From Trichobilharzia regenti (Eukaryota; Platyhelminthes; Trematoda; Strigeidida; Schistosomatidae), in NCBI GenBank assembly GCA_944472135.2, contig OX235262.1:168453509-168517508 (forward strand): DNA of 64,000 bases. Direction: 5' to 3'. Shown one piece after another: positions 1-12,181 of the stretch (positions within the stretch are counted from its first letter, which is position 1; the number at the start of each line of letters is the position of its first letter). The notes below the pieces were generated by a model that saw only the letters and a list, made by a program, of their open reading frames with translations, searched no databases and had not been told where the DNA came from. The translations under genes and the position numbers were made by a program.

Positions 1-2
1 AG

Positions 3-535
3 TCTGAGAGCGAAACGCAATCATTTATGATGAAAGAGACTCAGAGAAATGGATATCGAGAAAGCTCTATGGCGTCTAGTAGTCCATATAAACGTATTGA
101 GTGTAACAGCTTTCGTGGTACATCCTCAACAGATAGGTTACAAGATGCGAGACAAACACGGTTGTGTTTTACAAGTTTGCAAGAAGTGCACACAAGGGCG
201 AACTGTGAAGAAGTGACCAAGTTTAGTGGCGAGCTAAATGTGAAGTCAGCGTCATCGAGTTCTAACTCCACGAGTTTTCGAGGTATCACTAGACACAGTT
301 AAGGTATAAACCTTTAAGGTTTCATGTGAAAGAATCGAAGTCTCCTAATGCTGTTATTAAAGAAGTTGAAAATGATGAAGTTGACCAGATGGACGACGGT
401 AAAGTGAATATTTGTGACAATGGTAATGATAGCGCACATTTGTCTTTGGCTGATCATGACGAGATGAGCGAAATGTCTACTTCTACTGAGTTGAATAATG
501 GTTCTGTACACTTTGAGCGTAAAGTAGAATAATAA
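3..535 (+). CDS. possible 3'-terminal exons of an unrecognised gene
   Basis: An open frame enters from the left edge and runs to a TAA at 300-302; a second, acidic open frame runs from 293 to a TAA at 533-535. The two can be joined in frame by a short GT-AG intron, either 283-332 (50 nt) or 298-332 (35 nt), which fits the schistosome habit of very short introns. The joined protein would be serine-rich, then Asp/Glu-rich, with no membrane segment or recognised domain. No family is recognised. It could be the tail of a gene starting before the window, or chance open frames in a decayed repeat. The frame-compatible micro-intron is inference; the open frames are seen directly. Confidence 0.3.
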
Positions 536-762
536 TAATATATATTTCACATAAACTAAGCGTTTACATGACTGACATACCGTTTGTACAGGCATGATCA
601 TATTTGACAAGTGCAATTTGAAATCGAACACTGTTTTATGACATTAAAAATTGGAAAAATGGAAAAGAAACTCTAGAAACCTCATAAGAATAGATTACAA
701 GATTTTGGTGTAAGTCTAAATTATAATCTTTAATATACTTCTAGTGAGTCAAATTCATGCAG

Positions 763-1232
763 GAATTATGGAATGTTGCGTTAATGGAAGGTAAGAAGTG
801 AGGTGATATACTGGTGCTAGAGTAAGACACACAGGATGCGGACCTTGTGATCATTATCATTTTATCAATCAACAAGGGTTTGAAAATTTATAAAACTCCA
901 CAGTAGATGGTAAGTACAGCATTATTTTGGTATTAGCATATACAAGGGACCAACTTTGCGATGATAAACAGAATTCAGAATGGAATTTGTTCCACTGTTC
1001 ATCGTAAGTGCTAACAATATTCTGAATAACGCTCAAGTTATAAAAACGTAGAAAGCGGCATCACTATTCATTTGCAGTGCTTCAATGCAACACCTTCGAG
1101 AAGAGAAGGACGAAGTAAACAGAAAGAGAGGTGCAGAGGCAGCCAGTAAGTGATAATAATTTCAAGCAAACAATATGCGATAACCACAGGGTTTGTTCCC
1201 CTTTTTTATTAGTAAGAATTTGTAGTCAGTGA
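763..1232 (+). CDS. candidate gene built of very small exons
   Basis: Four donor-like sites (GTAAGA at 791; GTAAGT at 910, 1004 and 1146) are each preceded by a plausible acceptor: ATGCAG at 757-762, CCACAG ending 903, AAACAG ending 971 and TTTGCAG ending 1077. A pyrimidine-rich acceptor ends at 1212. This defines exons 763-790 (28 nt), 904-909 (6 nt), 972-1003 (32 nt), 1078-1145 (68 nt) and a last exon from 1213. One frame stays open through all of the first four exons. A second frame starts at an ATG (907-909) that is the last codon of the 6-nt exon and ends at TGA 1230-1232, giving about 40 residues. AATAAA-like motifs follow at 1305-1330. The product is unrecognised and highly charged. 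Schistosomes are known for micro-exon genes, but their exons are usually multiples of three, which these are not. Confidence 0.3.
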
Positions 1233-1350
1233 GTTTTATAGTGTTACATACTAACGGTTAGTTCAAGTTTAAAGTAGTAAACAACAACAAAAATATAAGA
1301 TAACAATAAAAATAATAAAAAAATAAAAGGCCAATGCAGTTGCATAAGGT

Positions 1351-1923
1351 ATGGATACTCATGAGACCGTCAGTGTAAGTGATCAGCGTGTAGCTAACCT
1401 ATCAATAGATGGTGATGCTAAACTGGAGCTAATAATAAAAGAAAACAGTGGTGGTAATCCCGCAGTTAGACCAACTTCTGAAAGCCGAAAAACAACAGCT
1501 TCTGATCCACCGCTAAGTTCGTCAACTTGTGTCGCTCAGTCGTCGTTGGTGTTGTCATCCACAACGAAACGGACGTCCATGAACTCACGTGTCTTATGCC
1601 ATGACTATGCTAGTATAGGCCCGTTTGAAAGGACGAAAGTCAATGGTCAGTTTAGTGAGGATAAACCAACTGTGTATGAGAGTGTAATTGTTAAAGTGAC
1701 TTGCACGAACAAGGGCATTTCAAGATTAAAATTACTATTTGAATGTTATTATCTTTGGTGCGAACTACTGTGTGCCTACGCTTGGTTGGTCACATACGGC
1801 GTATGTTTGTTAGCCATCTATATTCTACGATACAATGTCATGGGCGTGTTACCGTTCAGATTTGAGGATATAGATGATAGAAGGAGGTCACCAAATGAGC
1901 TCAATGACGATTTTCAAGCCTAG
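1351..1923 (+). CDS. unrecognised 190-residue protein with one membrane-like segment
   Basis: An uninterrupted frame runs from ATG 1351 to TAG 1921-1923. The first ~110 residues are Ser/Thr-rich and polar. Residues ~125-158 form one or two hydrophobic stretches rich in Tyr, Leu and Cys, and the tail is charged. There is no N-terminal signal peptide. An in-frame TAA at 1345-1347 blocks upstream extension unless splicing occurs; an AG at 1347-1348 would permit an in-frame join to the small exons upstream. No family is recognised. It could be a single-exon lineage-specific gene, an exon of a larger gene, or an old repeat ORF. Confidence 0.33.
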   Translation: MDTHETVSVSDQRVANLSIDGDAKLELIIKENSGGNPAVRPTSESRKTTASDPPLSSSTCVAQSSLVLSSTTKRTSMNSRVLCHDYASIGPFERTKVNGQFSEDKPTVYESVIVKVTCTNKGISRLKLLFECYYLWCELLCAYAWLVTYGVCLLAIYILRYNVMGVLPFRFEDIDDRRRSPNELNDDFQA

Positions 1924-2094
1924 GGCGCCAACCTGAGAAGGGTTGTAGGCGTACTACTGTAAGTCCCGCAATTCTTCATAGGAATCACATCAAGACATGA
2001 TCTGCGAGGTTATGTATACTGTTTGTATATACGTGTGGTGTGTCATCAATTGGTATTTTGGATTCACGGTGACAAGCGATCGCAGTGTTAATCA

Positions 2095-2470
2095 ATAATA
2101 ATATATTCTCATTTTGTACATGAAGGACGCCAGTTTACAGACATCATCAATATGATAAATTACATATACGATTAGTAAACATACTTAATAATGATGATAT
2201 AATAAAATACATATTTTTCCTATCTGTGTAGGACACACCAAATGTATATGGATGGATAAGTATTATTTCAATTACATAAATTGGTTTAGGGTTCAATTAC
2301 ATGATTGCCGGCACCCTTGTCTTTGGTTTGTGGGAACAACATGATAACTAATAAACCAATGGAACACATCAAGAAATATAGAAATATAGTCTTCGCATTA
2401 CCAATATAACCCAAGTATGGTTTCAATGGATTTGTAAAGGTAAATAATTCCCCAAAATTATTGACCATGG
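2095..2470. repeat. dispersed repeat R1, copy 1
   Basis: This stretch is clearly similar along its length to 5126-5480, from the CATTTTGTACATGA segment through the CTTTGGTTTGTGG segment to a block near 2430. A short inverted piece also occurs at about 4660-4715. On the minus strand both copies encode a similar hydrophobic peptide, so it may be a decayed transposon ORF. No element family is recognised. Confidence 0.6.
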
Positions 2471-2514
2471 AAGTAGATTATGTCTAAGAGAGGAGTTACA
2501 TCGTGACCATAAGA

Positions 2515-2760
2515 GTCATCAGTGAACATTGGATGCTGTCCCTTAAGTTTAAGTCGACTTGTTTAGCTGAAGGCTTCCCGTCAAGCATCTCCGCCATTTG
2601 GTACTCCGTCGTGTCACTGTCGTGCACGACAACTAGCTAGCTTAGCTTTTGCTTCAATCCGGGATTTGGTTCTGAAATATATCTCGTAATTCGGACAATC
2701 AACTGTGGTGTTTTGCCTTGCCTTTGGTACACGAGAATCAAATAAGATGGAAGTTGTTGG
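2515..2760 (+). repeat. dispersed repeat R2, copy 1
   Basis: The segment is similar to 9590-9830 (+) and to 19480-19690 (-). Shared landmarks are a GCTGAAGG..GTCAAGCAT block and a GTGCACGA..CTAGCTAG block. It is relatively GC-rich for this window and may be a LINE 5' region, since a LINE endonuclease fragment follows about 0.6 kb downstream. That link is inference. Confidence 0.55.
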
Positions 2761-3166
2761 TATAAGATCTTGCGTTAATATACTCAGCACTGTTCGCGAA
2801 CGTCTACACCGTCAACCTTTAAACTGTTGAGCCCAAACGCGAACTTCATCTTCGATAAATACGCAGATAACCCCGGTTAGTTCGTTCCTCTGTGTATTTG
2901 TTCTTGTACTATATTTTATTCGACATAATATTCGTCATGATTGGTACTAGTTCCATGACCTTGGCGGCCCGCTTAAACCTTGGGCCATCAATTACCTTTA
3001 ACATTACAAATCATATTGCTTCTAATTTCTCATTTCTGATTGATTTTTAATCAATAAATCTTATTCAAATATGACCTCTAATCGGATTATTTATTCTCGT
3101 GAATATTTAATATCCTTAAAACCTACTGATCTGGAACTCCATAAAAAAACAAGAAAAAGCCTCATG

Positions 3167-3254
3167 CCGGCTGGCAGAGAGCATTAAAAAATACCCCTAT
3201 TCAGTTCGTGACTGTTTCCGCAATTATGAGTACCAGTTGTCGCTCTCTGCCGGC
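3167..3254. repeat. short inverted repeat
   Basis: A left arm GCCGGCTGGCAGAGAGC (3167-3183) is nearly the reverse complement of the right arm CGCTCTCTGCCGGC (3241-3254), with a 57-nt spacer. It could fold as a hairpin just before the LINE fragment at 3300. Confidence 0.5.
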
Positions 3255-3299
3255 TTAGATTAACTGTCTTCAATCGCGGGTATCTTACATTATATATCA

Positions 3300-3660
3300 T
3301 AATACTGGGATCGTATCACTTCAAGAAACATGGCTACATGAACTATATGATGACAATCTAGTGTATCCAAATAACTTCAAATTATTCAGACAAGATCGGT
3401 GTAGCACCAGGAAGAAACGCGGTGGCGGTGTCGCCATCTTCATCAATTCACAATGGTGTACGTCTAATAATGTATGTTTCAAATTCTCTAGTGACAATAT
3501 TGACTGTCTCACCGTTAAATGTCGACCTAAACATTTGTAAAATACAACTACATTTACATTTCGAACATTTATGTTGCTCCTGGATGCAACTCCACAGAAT
3601 TATCTTTATTTGCGGAATAAAGCTGTTAATACTCATTACTGTTCACGAACGTCTATACCG
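3300..3660 (+). pseudogene. LINE endonuclease (EEP) fragment
   Basis: Frame 3307 encodes a LQETWL motif, then a KRGGGVAIFI motif about 30 residues later. These are hallmark blocks of the apurinic-type endonuclease of CR1/Jockey-group LINEs: the catalytic Glu lies in QETW and the Gly-rich strand follows. A TAA at 3538-3540 stops the frame, and homology-like sequence continues to about 3660. No RT follows, so this is a dead 5' fragment. The AATAAAGCTTG block at 3690-3770 is also repeated at 5478-5560. Confidence 0.7.
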
Positions 3661-3839
3661 TCAATCTGTTAAGATTACAAAAATACTTGGGGGAAAAATA
3701 AAGCTTGAAGTAATTCCTCAATATAACTTAGGTGTGTACAAAACCGAATCTCCGCTGGCGTGCATAAACTCATATTTATCTTCTGGTAGAGGTCAAACAA
3801 CCCTGCAACTAAACTTGTAGTACCCCTATACCGACTGTA

Positions 3840-4790
3840 AACATGCTTTTTAATCTAATTTGTATACTTGCATTATATGTGTATACAGACTGATTTTATA
3901 TATACTTCTCAAATACTTGTCCATTCACTGTTGAATATTACCTTGACACAATTTTCGAATTTGACTACTGCTTCAATACATATTCGTAATCTTCACAAGT
4001 GCCTTTTGATTTACGTTGTGGGCGTCGAGTAGCCACAACGTCTGTGCACATCAATAAGAACGACGAAATACATAGAATATATGTGTACAGCAGTTTAGTC
4101 AGACAACGCACGCAATAAACTGAAATGAAGATGGATTCCAAACCATTTAACTCATAACCATTCAAATTCCATGAACGATCCAATTCTACCATTTGAAGAC
4201 GCTGGCGAACATGCTGTAAATGAGTATTTATGAACTGAAATGAAGAAGCAACTGGTTTTTAAACATTTTTCAACATTTTTACTCAACTTAAGAGTACAGT
4301 CCGCTATGCAGACACAAATGGTGCATTTTCATGTGAATTTGCATAGGTTTATATGAAATATAGAAATTATCATCATTATCAAAATGGCGCAAATGGAGAA
4401 TTCTGAAATCGACCTCGGCACCATTTGATGCAGTAAAACAACCCAACATGACCTTATCTAGTTTTCGCCTCCACGATCAAATTTCTTTCCAGTAATAAAA
4501 CTACGATAAGACTTCTGAAAAATGGGATAAATATATCACTGATCTCAACATAATACATCAATAACCTTTAAGCCAAGGGTGCTGTTCACAACAAAGTTAT
4601 ATAGGAGAATTGACTTCGAGCTTTTTTCCCAGATATTTTTATTACATTCATGGGGTGTCTGGGTTTTTTGCTAATGCGAAGACAATATTTCTATATCTCT
4701 TTATGTGCTACACAAACAGACTTTATAGCAGACTGTTCCGACTGACTCTGAAGTCAGAAAGAACAACCAAACTGTAAATTCAAAATACAT
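3840..4790. other. non-coding stretch, no gene seen
   Basis: Only short shadow frames are present. An inverted piece of repeat R1 lies at about 4660-4715. No RNA gene or domain was recognised. Confidence 0.5.
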
Positions 4791-4794
4791 CAAA

Positions 4795-5121
4795 TTATGT
4801 GTAATTTATATAATAACTTATCCATGCCTGTACAATTGGTATGTTCCTGCATGAACAGGAAGAAATATATATGTATATCTCTGAGCAGTCTGGTAACTGA
4901 GGAGATGAACACTGGAAGTGTGTTTGCATCACGCACATTAGCTGGTAGTGTATTCTAAATGACTGAAAATTATTTAAGAAATTGTACCGTATGTAAGTCT
5001 GAAAATGCTCTATAGCAGCTAGGTTGTCATGATTTCTAAGATTGTAACTGCTGACAGAGGTGTGTTTAGTTATTGGCTCAGAGGAATGCCAGAGAAGATT
5101 AGTTAGCTTGTAGTAAAACAT
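4795..5121 (-). pseudogene. CR1-like LINE 3' ORF fragment
   Basis: The minus-strand frame begins with a YYKLTNLL motif and a SEPITK motif. These match closely the C-terminus of the larger minus-strand LINE at 6089-7312, so both belong to one family. It holds only the tail after the RT domain, as expected from 5' truncation, and its downstream half is frameshifted relative to the larger copy. Confidence 0.7.
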
Positions 5122-5125
5122 AATA

Positions 5126-5560
5126 ATAATAGTACATTCTCATTTTGTACATGAGGGACGCCAGTTTACGGGCACCATCAATATGATAAATTAGATATGA
5201 TAAATTACATATACGATTAGCAATCATACTCAATAATAATGTTTTAATAAAATACATATTTTTTCCTACCTGTGTAGGACACACCAAATGTACAGGCATG
5301 GATAAGCATTATTTAAATTCCATAAATTCGGTTTATGGTTAAATTACATGGTTGCTGACGTTTTTGTCTTTGGTTTGTGGAAACAATATGATAACCAGTC
5401 ATTCAATGGAGCACATCATGAAATATAGAAATATTGTCCTCGCATTAACAGAGAAACCCAAGTATGTTTTGGATGGATTAAAAATACTTGGGAAAAAATA
5501 AAGCTTGATATAATTCCACAATATAACTTGGGTGTGTACAAGTCCGAATCTCATTTTTGA
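5126..5560. repeat. dispersed repeat R1, copy 2
   Basis: It matches 2095-2470 over most of its length, with a small internal duplication of ATGATAAATTA near 5190-5210. Its right end (5478-5560) also matches 3690-3770. It abuts the CR1-like fragment at 4795-5121. Confidence 0.6.
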
Positions 5561-5934
5561 TTTATATCCAAATTGGGTAATAAGAAAGCTATTTTTACAG
5601 ATACGATCAGTTATGTTATAAGTCACAATCGTGACGTTGTATTACAAATAGATACTTTTCCATTGGTATAAGAGTATATTCCACAAATGTAATCCAGGTT
5701 GCGTCGTGGAGAAAGTTAATTCGTTATTAACCAGGCAACTGAAAGATACGGGACCAATAATGTTTGCAGATCATTTGTCATTGTAGATGGTCAAATATCC
5801 ACATGCTTCATTCTCATTCAAAAAGTCAAATGGAAGCTAAAATGGTGAGAGAAAAAAGAAGACAAACGACAGCAAAGCAAAAGAAAGCAAGAGGAGTCCT
5901 TAGGGAGTGATTAATAAATATATACTTATATATT

Positions 5935-8480
5935 CTGTTTAGTAACTGTGGTTATTTTGGTACGCAAACTAACTAGTCCCGTTACGCTAACTTTTATATT
6001 ATGTGTAAACTAATATTACTGTCCTGTGTAGAAACGTTAATCATCTAGTTCCAATAATATTAAAATTTATAATTGTAGTTCGTTGTAACTACACGTTTAA
6101 AGAACTTAAAATATCTATGTATGGTGAAAAAGAAGGTGTAAGAGTCAGGTGCAAAAGTGCATTGTCATCTTTGAGTAGTCTGGTGACTGAGGAGATGAAC
6201 ACTGGAAGTGTGTTTGCATCGCGCACATTAGCTGGTAGTCTATTCCAAATGACTGAAAACTTATTTAAGAAGAAGTTGTACTGCACGTAAGTCTGACAGT
6301 GCTCTAAAACAGCTAGGTTGTGATGACTTCTAAGATTGTAACTGATAACGGTGGCAGGTTTAGTTATTGGTTCGGAGGATTGCAAGAGAAGATTTGTTAG
6401 CTTATAGTAAAATATAAGGTTTAGCTTAAAGCATCTTTTCCAGAGGGGTTCTAATCTTAGTCTTTCGCATCGCTCATAGTATTCCAGACCAATTTCTAAA
6501 CCAAGAGTTCTTGAGGTAAACGGCCGTTGCACCCTGTCTAATTTAAGCTTGTCACTTTGTCTGAGTCCGCTAAGAATAAACAGGCAGCATTCTAAGATAG
6601 GTCGGATACATACTTTGTATAATAAAACCCTAGTTTCACAACAAAAGAAATTGCGTGTCATGCAACCTATCAACCTTCGTGTTTTACGTCTGGCATAATC
6701 AGTCTGTTCAGTGAACGTTAGGTTACTAGAGTATCTAATACCGAGATCTACGACTGAGTTCAGCTTAGCTGGTTCTCGCCCATTTATTCCAAGAGTTAGA
6801 TCAAGGTTACTGTTGCCGATACAAATCCAGCTACATTTGTCAATGTTAAAATTTAGACAGGATTCAACAAACCATGTTGCGAGACTACTTAGTTCAAGAT
6901 GTATTTTATTTACCATGTCGTTTAATTCATGAGTGTTGTAGAAGTAGACGGCTTTGAGTTCGTCAGCATATAGGAATGGTTTACCTGAGGTGAAGCACTT
7001 GCAAATGCTGTTAATGTAGACTGCAAATAAAAGTGACTCTAGGACACTACCCTGCACAACCCCACTTGAGATTTGCTTAGGATGAGACAATACAGGTTCG
7101 ACTTTGGTTATTTGTATCCTGTTGCTAAGAAACGATTTTAACCAGTTCAGTAATGGGTTGCGAATTCCACAAGAGTACAGCTTCTCAAAAAGAATACCGT
7201 GAGATACCATGTCAAATGCCCCAGATATATCGAAGTAGAGAATAACTACTAGCTTTCGTGCTTCACGACTACTAGTGATGCAGTTGAAAAGTCGAAGTGG
7301 CAAGTAACGCAAGATCTATTTTTGAGAAATCCGTGTTGAGACCTTGTAACAAGATCTTCCCTAAGTAGGTAGTCTGACAATTGATCTTTTACAACTTTCC
7401 CTATGATTCGTGAGATAACTGGAGTTATATTTATGGGTCTGTAATTGCGGACGTTTACCTTATCACCAGATTTGTAATGTGGAATTATGAAGCTGGTTTC
7501 CCACTCACTAGGGTAAGTGCCAGTGTCCATAGATATTGAGGAGAATTTAAGAAGTAACAGGTATATCACACCCACTGTTTTTGAAAATTATCGAAGCGAG
7601 GCCATCGGGTCCCGTACTAGTAGAAGGTTTTAGGCTTTTAATTGCTTGTACTATTAACTGATTAGTGAACACTGTGCTTTCGAGGGAAGAGCTAGTAAGG
7701 GGGCGGTTTCACCAGGTATGCTCGTTTCTACACTAAGATTTGCAAACCAATCACTGAAAAGTTCACAGACGTTGGCAGGCTCATTGTGGATTACTTTGTC
7801 GTGAGGTAAGTAGGAGATTTCACTCATCAACTGCACTGGTTTGTTAAGAAGTACTGTTAAGTTATAAGCTTTGGAGGTACTTTCAAGTGCCCTTAACTCT
7901 TCGTCGAGGTCCTTTTGAGAGTCTAGGTGCTTGATAGATGCAAGAGACTCGTGGATTGAAAGCGATAGTGATATATCCTTAGTGGAATAGTACTGTTTCT
8001 TCAGCTTCCTCAACTTATTACGGTCTGCCCTTGGAATATATTCAGCTCGGTGTCTACTTAATTTCACTATTTTCTGTGGAGCAACAGTATCTAGACATAG
8101 GGTACCATTCCTGTAAAATAGGGACACTACAGCCTCTTGGGAGTCTGTGGTAAAATAGTCATCCCACTGACAGAGTCGAATAAGTTCCTGGACTAATCCC
8201 CAGTCTGTATGCTTGTAACTGCGACATATCATGCTCCCTGAATCTTGTTTGTTTCTTGTATTTAGTGGTGAGAAAGGCAGAGAGTAGAGTACCATTCTAT
8301 GGTCACTACTGGAAAATCTATTACCAACGTAGGTGGAGACTGGGATTGTGTAATGGCAAGACACAAGGTCCAAAACGTCACCACGAGTAGGTGGTATTTG
8401 GTAGTTAACAGATAAGAGGATGTACGAAGTGTATCATCAGGCGCTGCTATGGTCACGTTGCTTTCTGCAGGAGTCATTCT
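5935..8480 (-). mobile_element. degraded CR1-like LINE (endonuclease end to 3' tail)
   Basis: On the minus strand three overlapping frames read in order. Frame 8373-7654 has the C-terminal part of the endonuclease (SSDHRMV) and the linker. Frame 7575-7249 has RT fingers (NYRPINITPVISRIIGK, QHGFLKNRSC). Frame 7312-6089 has the palm: FDISGAFDMV, SSGVVQGSVLESLLF, and the catalytic loop changed from YADD to YADE, then the connection and tail. Frame breaks near 7280 and 7600, the D-to-E change and the loss of the first half of the endonuclease show it is dead. The 3' untranslated part probably extends to about 5935. It belongs to the CR1/Jockey superfamily (schistosome SR1/Perere-like). Confidence 0.8.
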
Positions 8481-11400
8481 AGAAAGTGGCGATTGTGTTG
8501 CAAGATGTCAAGAGGATGTTTTTACTTGGAAGGCGTAGATCGTCGTCGGTGTGTGAGATAGTGCTGTGGGTATGCCTGTGGTGTGTTGGCTTTTCTGTTT
8601 GTTTTCCATTTCAGCTTTGTCCATGTGGCCCAGGTTCTCGCACTGGTATCCAAGTCAACGTGGATTGGTCATGATGGAAAATAGGGATGGATCCCTTTTT
8701 TCCCGGGGAGCGTCAAGGTAGTTGAAGATTGAACGATCAATTCATTGTTGTTTTCTCAAACACAAATCCTCTTTATTTTTCGCGGGAGTCATCAATCCAG
8801 CAGTCATCGTGCCATCGTTTGCTGTCCGTTGGAAGAATGAAAACTATCAGAAGTATTACCGTGTTTTATTGTTATAACATTTATTCTTAGGCCTTGTGTG
8901 TAATAACCTCATTGTTGGTCACGTATTGGCGAAAGAATAAAGGATTCTTGAGTCGCCAATCTGTGTTCTGGTTTTCGCGTTGGTTATTGGCAGTTGTTTC
9001 TGAAAGTCTTCCAAGGACAGCGTGAGGTCCAGTGCAGTGAGACCTGGACATTGACAGCTGCCTTTCTTGCCAAGTCACGCTAGTTAAGGTCTGCATTAAG
9101 ATATTCCAATGCAATATAGCTTTTGCATCTAGAAATGCGCTGTGAATGATGAATATTATACTTTATGTCCTGTTTTTCATTTCCATATAAGTTAAACAGA
9201 TTTGTTGAGTTATTTTGTGCAGTTTCTTATTATTTGTTTGAATCCACACACTTGTTAACTCTCAGTCATTCTGTTTAGTCATTGTGTTCCTTGTGACTGA
9301 AAGCCGGATAACCGTAAATGTGAAGACCTGTGATATAATTACTTGACGTATTTTTAAACAGGACAATTTTGCAGTATCTTAAAAGTTTTGGTTACCAAAC
9401 ATCCTCCTCTGAAACTATGAGGACTTTTCTTATCTTGATTACTTTGATGAAGTCTGCATGTACACATCTCCCCGAGTCATCGGCTGCTACAGTAGTCATT
9501 ATCATGCCATCCATAACCTCGAGAGCTTTATAGACGTAACTTCGTGAAATGTGACTGTGAATTATAGTGGTAAGTAATTCTTCTTAATTATTAGCCTACA
9601 GCATTCCCCAATCAGCACTGGATGTCGACCGCCACCATTTAAGTTTACTCGCCAGGCTGAAGGTTCGCTGTCAAGCATTTAAGCCATTTTGCGACGTTGG
9701 TGCGTTACGTTTAGTCGTTTGTGCACGATCCCTAGCTAGTTAAGCAGGCATCACATTACGATTCTTATCCCTCATACATCGCGTATCTGGACGACCATTT
9801 TTGTGTTTTATTGTGCCTTTGGTGAGTGAAAAAGTGTATTTATACTCTCATTAGTTTTCTCGGCTAGTTACTAGCCTCTGACATGCAGATATCGACTAAT
9901 TACCGTACATAAATTTATCACCACTGGGTTTGGCGAATTTGTGCCTTATTTTAAAGCCGCTATGTTTCCTTGAGAATGTGCATCTTTCAATGTAAATTAG
10001 TCTTCAGTGGATTCAGAAAATAATTTTATGACAATACTCTCCATTATGTCTGCTCTCTTCTTGTTCACATTTAATGGTGCGTAGCTTAATTAGGAAGAGT
10101 TGCACCGCAAGTAGTAATGCGACTGCAAAATGGTCCCAAACTGAACCTTTCTATAAGCTTGTCATTCTTGGTTTCTAGATTGAGCTAGACTAATGTGTAC
10201 TGATTCAATCCTATGATTCGTGCAGCAAAGGAGGCAGGTTTGTGTAAAATAAAATGCATTTTATTTTTCCTAGTATCACTTTTCTTTCTAAGATTTGGTT
10301 ACCTTCTGTCGAGAAAAAAAGAGAAAATTTCATTAGAAATTTTGCTTACGTGATTATGCATGAATTTCCGACATGGCTTATTTTATTGTGAAGTAGCACT
10401 TGTCAGTAAAGAATCAACGAACTAGGTTTATAACGTGTAAATAAACAGCCATTCATTCGCGGCACCCCGTGCTACATTATTATTACACCCACTTTCTCTT
10501 TCTTTAACCCTCATTTCCGTGGCCAACTGTCCGGATTTTGTTTGCACAACGGGTAAAATTTTTCCAAAATCTAGATACTGTTAACCTCATTTTGTGTGAA
10601 ATTATTTGGATGCAAATGACTGTTATTACTGCTACACATCCACATTGGCAGGTGTCGACTTTAATTGTGTTGACTGTTTTTTACCCAGGTCCCATCATAC
10701 GTATTCGCTAAGCCAAGAATTATTGTGAAGTGCCTGAATATAACTTATAACCACAACTACATAGAGAAGAACTGAAGCCTAGAGAAGAAACTTTTTCTGT
10801 AGAGTGCCGGGAAGTTGTCTCCATCTATAAACAAGAAGTTATGCCTACAGTGTGGACTAGGAGTTTTATGACGAGATGATGCTAAATAGTTTAACGAAGT
10901 TGAAAGTCAGCAGAGTGGATTTACCCAAGTGGGGTTAGTAATAACTGTGGGTTTTGTCGAAACGTAGTATGGAATTCTGTTGCTGAATCAGAGCTGCCAG
11001 ACTTAACAGGGTAGTGCTTACTCTCTAGCTTCTCATCGATATGAGTAGGCGGTTCTAGCAGTGTTGAAGTAAGAAAAACGATGAAGCAAACTCCATTTCA
11101 CCAGCAAAATAGCAAGTTGCTTCCAAACTACCAATTCACTAGTTGTCATCTGAACTCTTCAATGTGATGGATTGCAGAGAAATAGAAAGGAGCTGGTGAT
11201 AACGTCTTATTTTCGATATCAAAAACGGGGTAGACAAAAATCTTACTGGTCCTCCACGCTTTTTCATGCGCTTAATATTGTCGCTGAGCAAGGCAAAACC
11301 AAAGGGCTGACGCCAATTTTAGGTAACGTGCATTAAAAAAATATCTCATTTCAAAATGCACAGTTACAACCGATATTTGTAATCAACCAGCACTACGTAA

Positions 11401-11590
11401 GCCTGTTAAAAATGCACGCACACACCGACAGCTAAATATAGTAGTAGAAAACGGAACGAAGCATCACAGACAAATACAGCCACTTGTAGGTGGCTCTTAA
11501 AAACCACAGCACACTGTCGCGCGGTGGCTGCACGTAGTTTCAGGTCCTTATGGACTATTCGCATGTGCATGTAAATTTATGTGTTTACAT
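8481..11590. other. long gene-free stretch upstream of RCC1L
   Basis: No convincing coding frame was found. It contains repeat R2 copy 2 (9590-9830) and an A-box-like tRNA segment near 10080, but nothing else identifiable. It may include distal regulatory sequence for RCC1L. Confidence 0.45.
9590..9830 (+). repeat. dispersed repeat R2, copy 2
   Basis: It is similar to 2515-2760 and to the reverse complement of 19480-19690, sharing the GCTGAAGG..GTCAAGCATT and TTTGTGCACGATCCCTAGC blocks in the same order. Confidence 0.55.
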
Positions 11591-11609
11591 AAAAATGTAC
11601 ATTATTATT

Positions 11610-12075
11610 ATTATGGAACCACCAGAGATATCTTCACCTCCTTATATACATCTCTGGTGAGGTCAAGACTGGAAAACTGCATTCAGCCCGCCAGTCCTTG
11701 TCTAAAAGGGGAATAGCACATTCTAGAAAGGGTTAAAAGGAAGGCAACACGTATGGTTCACGGCATGACTGACTTAGGAAAGACCAGACAGTTTAAGTCT
11801 CTTCTCCATGTCATACCGTAGGCAGAGAGGAGATTTAATCAGAATGTTTAAAATTTTAAATAGTGACTACGGTCCTGACTTATTCTCTCTTTTCCTTCCC
11901 ACCAGGTCGGAACACCTTGGAGGGCATAGCAGGAGAGTTCAAAAGTCAATAAGAAATGATATTGCTGTTGAGTACTGGTTCTCACACCGAGTCATAAACT
12001 CTTGAACGACTCCCAGAAGAAGTGGTGTCTGCAACCTCAACTGATTCACTCAAGAAGGGTTTGAATAACCACAGA
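11610..12075 (+). mobile_element. 5'-truncated CR1-like LINE 3' end
   Basis: Conceptual frames give LVRSRLENCIQPASP, then LERVKRKATRMV, then YRRQRGDLIRMFKI (frame 11808-12005). These match, in order, the C-terminal blocks of the intact LINE ORF2 at 15273-18071 ([35 protein letters not shown]). It lacks the endonuclease and RT. It ends roughly 100 nt before the RCC1L start codon; the interval carries a short tandem ATGTTGGAC repeat (12158-12180). Confidence 0.78.
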
Positions 12076-12181
12076 AATTTACTAGAAAAGGATTAGCATA
12101 GTCTTCAAGCCTTCTATTCTCAACCAATAACTCTGAAATCTGAATGAAGTTGCAAGGCATGTTGGACATCATGTTGGACAA

